Positions 14,101-26,100 of a stretch of DNA of 64,000 nucleotides are shown here, piece after piece. This DNA is from Brachypterus glaber (Eukaryota; Arthropoda; Insecta; Coleoptera; Kateretidae): assembly GCA_958510825.1 (NCBI GenBank), contig OY294044.1, positions 45,658,626-45,722,625 of the forward strand, read 5' to 3'. The position numbers and the translations under genes are program-made. The notes under the pieces were generated by a model, which worked only from the letters and a program-made list of their open reading frames with translations, was not told the origin of the DNA and ran no database searches. Positions within the stretch are counted from its first letter, which is position 1. Each line of letters starts with the position of its first letter.

Positions 14101-17100
14101 CAAAACTTTTTACTTTTTGTTGTTAAACATAGGTATATATTTATTTAAACATTTAAACATCATAGGCAAAAAGAGACCAGGTTACCTGATACATAGGGTT
14201 TGTCGAGAATGAATACTTCTAAGAAAATTTTATTCTTGATCATAGTTTAAAATTTTACTGTATACGGGGAAAATCGAGAAATATGAAAGTACCTTTATGA
14301 AAATACATGTAAGTCTTAAATGGTGAACATTTTCTCGCAACCAAGTCGCGCTACTGTCGTGCGCTCTCTCCCACTCTATGATTATTAATTGGTTTGGAAT
14401 ATGGTCACGTAACTTGGTTCGGAGAAAATATTTACTATAGTAACAAGTTTTTCTAAATTGCATTAAAATATCGACACGGCAGATATGAATTTTGGTTGAA
14501 AAATATCAATAAAATACTAGGGATCCTAAATAGAGTGACATTAAACTTCACACGTTTTATTTCATTATGTATAGGATCCTTATAAAATACCAAAACAGGA
14601 CCGGCCGAAAATTGTTCCCATTAAGAAAACTTTTTTATTCTCTCAGAAAATTTTGTTTTTAATAAAAGTTAAGGTATCATCCAAACTCTAAAATGCATTC
14701 ATATGTCATGATCCGTATATTTTATATGGTGTTAAAATTTTAAAAATAATATTGACCCCTTTTCGGTGACCCTTGGGGAACGTTCAAGTATTACGTAACG
14801 CAAATTGTACCAAAATTCATACACTTCATACCCCGGTTCTCGCGTTATTATAGATTATAGAGATTTCATATTTTGGCTACCCCCCCTAATGGGGGTATGT
14901 TAGGGGGGGTAGCCAAAATATGAAATCTCTACAGCCTTGAATGACGCGAGAACCGAGGTATGAAGTGTATGAATTTTGGTACATTTTGCGTTACGTAATA
15001 CTTGAACGTTCCCTTGTCGGTATAACTTTTTAACTTAAAAGTTTATAAACAGATATAATTTATTGTTAAAATGATCGTTTCAAATGTCATAAATAGTAAT
15101 TAGCTTGGAAATTGATGAGACTGGAACTCTTTTGTCGGGGTAATTAAGTATAGTCGGTGTCTTTAGAAATATTTTGCGCTAAAAGCCTTGTCAAATAAAT
15201 TTAACTATTGACCTACTTATCATATGTATATAAACTCGTGAAAAACTCATATTTATTCAGTATTACTTGGAGTGTCTCCATGTCAATTTCAAAAGTGAAA
15301 ATGTAGTTTCTATGAGAAATAATTTTGAAAATTATTCTTGAATTAAAAATAGTTTTTAAAAAAAAATTTTGAGACTTGTAATATCAGACTTAAAAATAAT
15401 ATTGGAGTTTTTGAGACTTGTAATATCAGACTTAAAAATAATATTGGACACTTATAAATATTGTTAGTACTGAACACTGATAGAAATTTGACGAATATTA
15501 ATTAACTTTGAAAAATATTCTGTAAACTTATTTAAATGACTTATACGAACCAGTTTTAATATTTACACTAAGAAAAATGTGGAAAATAAATTGGGCTTTG
15601 AAAATGATTGTGAATAGTTGGGATTTCAAACATAGAATGTTTTAATTTAGAACTATTTAATGGAAAACTTATATATAATGGAAATTAGAATTTAGGGGCT
15701 TTGCATAGAAGTAGGACTTAGAAGTAACAATTGATCTTTCATGTTCTTGAAGAATTTATTCACATTTATTTGATATATTAGTCTTAAGAAGCAATCGTTT
15801 AATCTGTTTCCAAACCACCGCCTCACTAGAATACCCGCTCCCGAATAAAGTGATACGTGGTTAAGTATATTCTCTGCTCGGGTATACTTTAAATACGATA
15901 GAAGATTGGGTGGCCAACCTAACTGAGTAAGTTATAATAAAAGTTAAAATCTATAACCAAATTTTACAATTTATAACATTAGTAGAAAAACATTTATTAG
16001 TAAAAAACCACTTCACAACACATAAAAGTTGAAGCAAATTATTCCGTATATGGGGAGAAAAAAAATTATGAATCTTACTAGTATACTCAAGGGTACCTCT
16101 ATTTAATTAGGTATCTGGAATAAACTTTGTATAATACCTTTTCAAATTTCATAAAAATGCAAGCTCCGGCGCCGCAGGCAATTTTCTTTACAAATTTTAC
16201 GCTTAAGTTTAACAAGCTCAAATAAAAAAAAACATAAAAAGTCCCAGCGTACCAAATTACAAATTTGATAGTCTATACTGATTTTAGAAAAGTGTTATAT
16301 TCTAAGTTTCATATAAATGCGCTGTAGGCGAAAATTTATACAAATTTGAGGTTCTATGGTCCACTTGGATAAGGCTCTGCATATTTTCTCGTTTTGACGC
16401 CCTTATGGTTCTGAGGGAGTATTAATAAATAAACTGTTTATTGTAAACTTAGTGTTATAGTGTTTTCAACAAAAATTTAAGTACATTTGTATAGGAGCAT
16501 AACTTCCTATCCATTTGTAACTGAATATTAAATTACAAATGGCATAAGCGCCTACCGTGGGGGGAACGGGGATCATGCCCCCGTAGACTTTTTACAGGGG
16601 GTGCCGCCCCTCCCTTGGAAAATTGTCTATACCATAATAAATCTTCAAATAATTAAAAAATTTCGCCTATGGAAATAATATTTTTGTAAAGTAAAGATCG
16701 GTAAATTGGTTTTCGAGAAATCGTCGTCACCGCAAAAAAAGGCGTTTCGGGGCAAGGGCCATGGTTTCCACAATTTTCCGAATTTCCCAATAAAAAATTT
16801 TTCACAAACACATCAAACCATGTACTATTTGATATTTTGTAGGTCGTTCGAATAAAGTTGTGATTACATACCTAAAAAAAATCAATAAAAACCCTTAATT
16901 TTCTCGAGTCCAAACCAATGCAAAGTTTCAAGTTATATAATAGTACCTACTATATCGACATATAATATGTCTATACCGGTATACCAACTTTTTTCGCAAA
17001 ACGTCGAGGAACGTAACAGGACTTTTTTTCTAGGGAATCTAAAAAATGTTATTATTAATAATTTTTATTTTTAGGTTCTGAAAAATCACTGAACAAATCC

Positions 17101-20100
17101 AGCTCAGACAGTGAACCAGAAAGTAAACCAAAAATTAACATTCTACAGGATATCACAATTAGGTCTAAGGTAAAAGATATAAAAATACTGCTTTCAACAA
17201 AAGAATACTTTCCCCAGAAACATTAAAAAAAATCGAGGGTTTTTTCGAAAAAAAATTTTTCCCAGCCGTTTTTTTTTTGAAAAGGAATCTATTGTAGGTT
17301 GGTTACCTATGCTCCAGATTCTTTAGGCAAAAGCATTCTTGAGTTTTCATCGTCACAAATTTTTCCGGACAAACTGACACACATTTATTTTTTCACGAAA
17401 ATCAGCTTTTCGCATATAAAACGTCGAGAAACGTAAAAAAGGCATTCAAAATTTTAACTTTTTTACCAACATTATGGAGGTAATGTAAATTAACACGTTG
17501 ACTGCGTCACCAAACAAAAAAAAACATTTTTTCTTTTCAGTGCGAAGTAAGTCTCCGGGGACCGGTAGCATGATATCATCATGACGCGAGACCGATAGAC
17601 AAACTATCAACCAGTACCACTTAATTTTGTTTTTTTCAAACCAATGTTCAAAAACTATTGTTGCAGGAGTCTGTAAATACATTCCATATATTCGATATCG
17701 GTCTCTGGGGACCGATATCGCAGTCAGCGTGTTAAAGAATAAAAATATTGGAAACAAAAAATAAGCTTTTTTGAAAGAAAAAAATTAAAAATACAGGGTG
17801 ATCAGTGAACTTTTAAATAACATGACAACTTCCATTTTTTTTTCTTTTTGGAATTTGTTATATGAGCTCTAATTAAAAAAATAACACCAAAATTTTAAAA
17901 ATCGTTAGAGCCAAACCAAAAAGTCCAAAATATAAGAAAAAAAAGTTCATATAAAGGTTGGTCCGGAAATGAGCTCCAAGGGAGCTACAACCCTTTAAAA
18001 TTTTACTAAAAATAAGGTTTTTAATTATTAACTCTGGTACCCTAGAGTGATGAGGTTTTGCATGTATTCTAGTACTGATAAGGACAATTAGTTTATGTTA
18101 ATTTATTTTTTGAATTTTATCCAGTGGCGTTCCTAGACGGACAAAATGTGTTAGGCTTAATACATTTTTCCCCAAACTTTTTTATGAGTTTTTTTTTGTT
18201 TTATTTTTTTTTGTAAAAAATTGAGATTCCGTGAGTAAAAATACATAAAACATGAAATATACTGTAACACTGTAGGAGCAACCGTTTTCAAAAAATGCAA
18301 TTGAGAAGAAAAAACATTTTTTGTCACCTAAAATGTTCTTTTTAGAAGATTGTCCAGGGGGATTTTCTTAGTTTTTTACGGTGTTCTAGAAGAACTTTTA
18401 AATGACATGACAACTTCCATTTTTTTTTTCTTTTTGGAATTTGTTATATGAGCTCTAATTAAAAAAATAAGACCAAAATTTTAAAAATCGTTAGAGCCGT
18501 TTTTGAAAAAAATGTGTTTTTTAGAAAATATCTCTAATATTTCACGCTAATATACTCGGTTTGCCCTCGATGTCTCGGATTTTGACCAAACTTGACATAG
18601 TGGTATCACTATGGTACCTAAGCACTCCATCCATTTTTTTTTCAAAACGCACCATCCGTGCACGATACCTGGTGTCCCACCAACCAGGTTCTTGACAAGT
18701 TATATCTCCGTTATTTGAAAAGGTATTTTTTTTGTAAAAAATAGTGTTAAATGGGAGCCAAAGAAGATTTTATTGACTTATTCAACCCCCCCTCCATTGC
18801 TTACTCACTCCCTTGTAACCACCCCACCCTCTGATTTTCAAATAACAACCCCATTTGTATCTAATAATATGAAATTACATTAAACGATGTATTATAAATA
18901 GTATCTTATTCTTTTAAGGGGCTTCCAATAACAATTATTATTTAGTAATAATAATGTCCCACCAGGTTTTAGATGGGCTATATCTCTGTTATTTAAAAAT
19001 ATAAAAAAGTTAAAAAAAAATAAAATTAAATTGGAGTCAAAATAGAATTTACTGACATATACAAAACTACCCTTATTAACCCACCCTCTTGGAACCACCT
19101 CCAACTAGTTTTTTAAATAGCACTCCCATATTTTACTAAAGAATATGAGAGTACATTTCATTTTAAATTTAACCAGAAAATTTTCCAAAAACACGTTAAA
19201 TTGTACCCAAAAGAAAATTGATTAATATATCCAAAACCAACTCATAACAACCCACTCTCCTGGAACTACCCGCAACTTTGTTTTAAATACCACCCTTCTA
19301 TTAATAAATAATAATTGTTATTTAGAGCCCCTTAAAATCTAAGATACCACTTATAATAAATGGTTGAATTCAGAATAAATTGCACTTTCATAGTCTTTAA
19401 TAAGAATTAGGGGGTGCTATTTGAAAAACAGAAGTTGGGGGTAGTTTCAAGGGAGTGGGTAAGCAAATGGCGGTTTTGAATAAGTCAGTAAAATTTTCTT
19501 TGGCTTTAATTTAATGCTATTTTTTGCAAATTTTAATACCTTTTCAAATAACGGAGATAAGCTATTTCAAGAACTTGGTGGGACACCCAGTATAGTGAAG
19601 GGATGGTCCGTTTTGAAAAAAATTTGGATGGAGTGCTTAGGTACCATAGTGGTACCACTATGCCAAGTTTGGTCAAAATCCGCGTTATCGAGGGAAAACC
19701 GAGTATTTTAGCGTGAAATATCAGATATATTTTCTAAAAAACACATTTTTTTTTAAAAACGATTTTTAAAATTTTGGTCTTATTTTTTTAATTAGAGCTC
19801 ATATAACAAATTCCATTCTACAGGATATCACAATTAGGTCTAAGGTAAAAGATATAAAAATACTGCTTTCAACAAAAGAATACTTTTCCCAGAAACACAA
19901 AAAAAATGTTTTTTCCCAGCCGATTTTTTTTATAAAGAACCTACTGTAGGTTGGTTACCTATGGTCCAGATTCCTTAGGCAAAAGCGTTCTCGAGTTTTC
20001 ATCGGACAAACTGACACATTTTTTTTTCACGAAAATCAGCTTTTCGCATATAAAAGCAATCAAAATTTTAACTTTTTTACCAACATTATGGGGGTTAGGT

Positions 20101-23100
20101 AAATTAACACGTTGACTGCGTCACCAAACAAAAAAAAAACAGTTTTTCTTTTCTTTTCAGTGCGAAGTAAGTCTCCGGGGACCTGTAGCATGATATAATC
20201 ATGACGCGGCACCGATAGACAAACTATCAACCAGTACCACTTAATTTTGTTTTTTTTCAAAACAATGTTCAAAAACTATTGCAGGAGTCTGTAAATACAT
20301 TCCATATATTCGATATCGGTCTCCGGGGACCGATATCGCAGTCAATAAAATATTGAAAACAAAAAATAAGCTTTTTTTTTTAATCAAAAATACAGGGTGA
20401 TCAGTAACTGTTATGCCAAAATTAAAGAGGTGATTTTACATCCAAAAATATCAAAAAAAGTTCCTATAAAGGTTGGTCCGGAAATAAGCTCCAAGGGAGC
20501 TACAGCCCTTTAAAATTTTACTAAAAATAAGGTTTTTCATTATTAACTCTGGTACCCTAGAGAGACGAGATTTTGCATGTATACTTCTGCTCAAAAATAT
20601 CGGCCCACCTAAAAAAATACACATTTTCAAATGCTAATAACTCCAAAACTATTCAATAGATTTATTTGACCTTTTTTTTATTTTAAAGCTTGAACTTTTA
20701 GCTCTTAATTACTGGAATAAAAATTATCAAAAATCTTTTTTTAAACCGGCAGCAATGAAAATTACACAGCTATGTTTTTTTACTGCTTCTTTCGATATGC
20801 GCACGGTTTGCCACTGCATATTTTTTTACAATTTAATTAATTGATTTTATAGGCCAATTAAATGGGAGTAATTTCTTTTTTAACTTTTTAATTTTCCTTT
20901 TCTCGTTTAGGAGATATACGGTTTTTTCTGAAAATAAACATTTTTGAAAATAACAAAAAAACTACACAGTGGATTTAATTGATTTATTTTTTAATTTGAA
21001 GCTTAAGTCCTTAACTTTTATTTATTTAATTTAAGTGTCTGGTGCAAACATGTTTAAACTGGGTTTACATTGCTTAAATAGTCATGTTTTTTTTACCCAA
21101 TCTTTTTTGATGCAATTTAACCACAAACTCAAATGTTTCCATAAGTTTTAAAACTTATTCTAAAAGCCACACTTATTGTGACCGATTCCTTCTTTTATTT
21201 TTTATCATAAGTCTTCTCATTTAGGAGAAATTAAAGTTTTTCGGAAAAAGTGACTTTTTAATCAGTGGGCTAGTGCCACCCCTGTAAAACTGTATATGAC
21301 GGAAAAGCGTCGATAGAATATAAAGATCTATTGCACTTCTATAACTTTAGCTTAAATAAATACATTTAATTAACACGTTTTCTGCGTTAGCAACTTTTTG
21401 GTTCCCAGCTCAGACTGCGTTTTGAGGCATATATGTCGAACGAACTTTGCACAGACTGTTTAAATCTCTAATGGTACTCCAAAAACAAGTTCTAACGTCT
21501 TTTTAAGGACTTTTTGCTTTTTAATTTTTTTTAAACAAAATATTTTATCAAATAAAATAACAATAAACAAATTTTAAATTTTATTAAAATTATTTAATAA
21601 CAATTATAAACACAAAAAAACGTATTAGACGTGTATGTTTTTTTACAACAATGCTGTTTTTCGTTATTATTAGTTACATTACATTATGGTCAATAAAACA
21701 TTCAATTTAATTTAACAAAACACTAAAACTAACCAACATTACACGGTTGAGGCTAGGTTATCAATGTGTATACACTATAGTTAAAATTTATCTACATAAA
21801 TATTATAGACGTTATAGTCATATTTCCCAATGTTTTTCATACAGAATTAGGTTTTAAAAATGGTTTGAGGCAGCTGTATATCCCATGCCTGGCAGCATTT
21901 ACTCCTATTCTTTTCAAAATAATAATTCCATTCCTTTTTTTGTACATTTTCCAATTTTTTTTTCACAAATATTCCATACCGTAATTTAACACAACAATAG
22001 TTCAGAACCACACAATTATAGTCCAGCCACATATATTCCATAAGCAGTTTAACAATAACAACCATACAGAACACAATAAAAGAATACTCAATAACAAAAC
22101 ACAATTAGAGAATACACAATAACAGAATACTCAATAACAATAATACAGGACACAAAATTTTGAAAAATGTGTTTTTAGTGTAATTACTGCTCGTATTGAG
22201 ATCTACTGATCTGTATAACTGGCATATTACATGAAACTATGCTATAGTTATATGTAATATGCCAGTTATACAGGTCGGTAGATCCTAATAAGAGCCGTAA
22301 TTACACTAAAAACACATTTTTCAAAATTTTGTGTTATAACACTGTTCTGTAACGGGTGCGATATGTCTAATATTAATATCTGGTATTTCCCCCCCTAGCC
22401 CTAAGTACATCCTGTACTCTATTACTCATAGAGAGAATTAAGTTTCTTATAGTATTCTGAGGTATATTTTCCCATTCTTCCTCGACTGCTATAATTAGTT
22501 CTGGAATTGTCGCTGGCGCTGGGTTCCTTGATCGAATTCTTCTTTTTAACTCATCCCAGAGATGTTCGATTGGGTTAAGATCGGGACTATTAGCTGGCCA
22601 CTCTAAGACGTCGATACCGACATCTCTTAAGTATCGTCTGACATTTGCTGCAGTATGCGGCTTTGCATTGTCTTGCATGTAAATAAAGTCATCGCCTATA
22701 AATCCGGCGTAAGGTACGACGTGCTCTTCCAAAATTTCTTCGACATACCTTTCCGCTGTAAGACTTCGCCTTTGCCGTCCACGTTCTTCCCTTATAATAA
22801 AAACGGGTTCAGTTTTAGCTTCCAATGATATACCTCCCCATATCATGCACGATCCACCACCATAACTAACTTTTTCTGCAATGTGCATAACGTTCTCCAG
22901 GACGTCGGTAGACACGCTGTCTTGCATCATTCCCAAATAGACATATCCTGGTTTCATCAGAAAACATAACCTTTGCCCATTGGTTTCTGTCCCAGTTTAA
23001 ATGTCTTCTTGCAAACTGCAGCCTGGCACGACGATGGTTAGCAGTGAGTTTAGGTCCAGTTGCGGCCTTATAAGAGCAAAGGTTTCTTTCAAAAAGCCAT

Positions 23101-26100
23101 CGACCAATAGTGGACCTACTTACTGCTACACCTCTTGTTTCTTGAAGCCGTGATCTCAAATTAACTGAATTTAGACGACGATTCCGCAGGGAATTAAGCT
23201 CGATAAATCGGTCATCCCGAGCGGACGTGCACCTATGTCTGCCAGTTCCTTGGCGTCGACTAAAGGAACCGGTCTCCTCAAAACGTTGGAATACTCTTCT
23301 TACCGCTGCTCTCGTAATATTTAACTGTTGAGCAACATAACGCTGACTGTGCCCTTCTTGTAGCAGAGCTACAGCTTGGGCAGCTACTTCCGGACTTGTT
23401 TCCATTTAAATAGTACAATTAAATAAAATTTTAACGAGTTAAAAAAGTATTGTCACATAAGTGACAAGTCTTGTCAATCATAAAAAAGTTAGTTACAGGG
23501 GTGGCACTAGCCCACCACTTAAAAAGTCCTTATTTACCAAAAAAACATAATTTCTCCTAAATGGGAAGACTTATGATAAAAAATAAAAGACGGAATCAGT
23601 CACAATAAGTGTGGCTATTAGAATAAGTTTTAAAACTTATGGAAAGATTTGAGTTTGTGTTTAAATTGCAACAAAAAAGATCGAGTAAAAAAAACATGAC
23701 TATTTAAGCAATGTAAACTCAGTTTAAACATGTTTTCAACAGAAACCTAAATTAAATAAATAAAAGTTTACGATTTAAGCTTCAAATTAAAAAAAAATCA
23801 ATTAAATCCATTGCGTAGTTTTTTTGTTACTTGCAAAAATGTAAATTTTTAGAAAAAACCTTATATCTCCTAAACGAGAAAAGGAAAATTTAAAAAGAGA
23901 TTACTTCCATTTAATTAGGCTATAAAATCAATTAATTAAATTGTAAAAAAATATGCAGTGGCGAACCATGCGCATATCGAAAGGTGCAGTAAAAAAACAT
24001 AGCTGTGCACTTTTCATTGCTGCCGGTATAAAAAAAGATGTTTGATAATTTTTATTCCAGTAAGTAAGAGCTAAAAGTTCAAGCTTCAAAATAAAAAAAA
24101 GATCGAATAAATCCATTAAATAGTTTTGGAGATATTTGCATTCAAAAATGTGTATTTTTTTAGGTGGGCCGATATTTTTGAGCAGAAGTGTAGTACTGAT
24201 AAGGACAATTAGTTTATATTAATTTTTTTAATTTATCTAGAGGCGTTCCTAGACGGACAAAATGTGTGAGGCTTCTAAGGGCCATAGCTAACTTAGGGCT
24301 CATTTCCGGACCAACCTTTATATGAACTTTTTTTCATATTTCTGGATATAGAATCACCTCTTAAATTTTGCCAGGCCAGTTACTGATCACCCTGTACAAA
24401 AAAAATGTTTTTACAGTTTACATTTTTACTTTCGAGCGACCTAGAACAAAAAAAAAGTATAAATAGAATCTATAATTTATTTGAGGCGTATATATATTTA
24501 CAGTATTATTAATTTGAGCCATTTCGCCTCAATTACTATTTATATCGAAAAAAATCTAAAACAGAAAATAAAATTAAAATGTTCTTATCAGGCGCACCTA
24601 TTTCTAGATGCGCTGGTAAGGTATTGCGTTTAAAATAATACTTATCTGCTATATCTTCTTTACCTAAAAAATATTATTAGTCAATACCTTACCAAAGTTT
24701 AAAATTTTTGCCTAAATAGAGAATTTTCAATGAAATTCTTGATAAATCGTTAAAATAATTAAAAAAGAACGAAAAACTGAATAAAAGTTAACTTCTAACG
24801 TTTCGGGATCTAATCTGATCCCGTTTTTAAGGAAATTATTTGTTTTGAAAGAATTTGTGCAATATTTGGCACTCACTATCAATCAAAATATGACAAATGT
24901 CAAAATATGTCATTTCGAGGTAATTGAAACAAAGACACCTGTAACATTAAAAAGGTGTAGAGAAAATAATTTGGAAATGGCGTTTTTGTTGAAAACGTGT
25001 AGAGAAGTTAATTTGAAAAAAACTTTTATTGAAAAGAACATTTTAATTTTATTTCCTGTTTTAGATTTTTTACGATATAAATAGTCATTGAGGCGAAATG
25101 GCCCAAATTAATAATACTGTAAAAAAAGTATAGTTATGATGAAAAAAATTTTTTTCTAGATTTTGATGTATTTATCCGGACTTCCGCTAATCCGTTTTAT
25201 GGACTTTCCAAAAAAACAATTTTTCTTCCGTCCAGAGACCCTACCGTTAAAACCAAACTTACGGGTTTTAGAAGATTGTCTAGGGGGATTTTCTTAGTTT
25301 TATCTATTGTCCCAAATAAGGGTAGTTTACTGATGAATAAATATCCAAAATTTCGGTTTTCTTAGAAATGGCTCCAACGATTTTGCTCAACTTTTGTACA
25401 TTGATTATAAATTACTAACAAAATAAGTTATATTGGTAATTTACTATTAACGCGATTAACGTATTGTTGTTACTGGCTTTCCTTGAAAAAAAAATGTATA
25501 AGGGCGTTAAATTTTTTTTGCAACTTTGGCGAATTTGTTTATTTGCCTGGAAAATCATACAACAGCATGGAGAGCCCCAAATAAGCTTTTGTGTGTGCTA
25601 GGGGCTCTCCATTAATTTAGCACAAAATACATTCTAAAAATACAATAGTTGCTGTTCTGAAACTTCAACAATTATAGACTTTTCTTTAGTGGAGGTTTTG
25701 CCTATCGTTTTTTATTAGCCTTCGTTTTGACCATATTTTTCAGTATAATGCGCATTAAAATTTACATTTGACTGTTACTGTCATAATAACCGAAAATAAA
25801 TTCAATGATTGTAAAAATATTAACAAAATAATCAAAATTTCAAAACTTGTACATTTTCGCGAAAAAGTAAGTGCGGTTGGATCGTACCATTTTCAGTTTC
25901 AATCAATATCAAGCCCTCCAAATTAAAAAATCTCGTTTAAGGTCACAAAGTTTCCGGACAAACCTAGCGACAAAAATAATTATTTCTTCGCGGAAATAAT
26001 GTTTTTTTATATTGTATTGTATTATTTTAAAATTTACTATTTTCTAAACATAAACTATATATTTTAGACTGTTGAAGATGCGGTAATTGAAGAATATGGC

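Larger units (their letters stand above)
20582..24190 (-). mobile_element. Tc1/mariner element with 700-bp TIRs
   Basis: A 3609-bp element flanked by TA (20580-20581 and 24191-24192). Its ends read (t/c)ACTTCTGCTCAAAAATATCG. Left TIR about 20582-21287, right about 23493-24190. Both inner ends show gtgggctagtgccacccctg. The transposase is on minus at 22373-23405. Comparison with the empty, duplicated site at 18070 (gcatgtattctagtactgat) supports TA insertion. A hairpin of about 82-bp arms (22151-22333) lies downstream of the transposase. Confidence 0.85.
20391..24396. mobile_element. acagggtgatcagt MITE interrupted by the Tc1 element
   Basis: Left end TACAGGGTGATCAGTAACTG at 20391; inverted right end CAGTTACTGATCACCCTGTA at 24396. 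Removing the Tc1 insertion (20582-24190) leaves about 395 bp. An uninterrupted 702-bp relative is at 41159-41860. Confidence 0.75.

Noticed and set aside
14230..14463. Possible SINE or tRNA-derived sequence around gcaaccaagtcgcgctactg
   Set aside because: No A/B box pair, tail or target duplication could be defended.
24845..25084. 79-aa ORF
   Set aside because: It lies wholly inside a foldback element and has no family signature.
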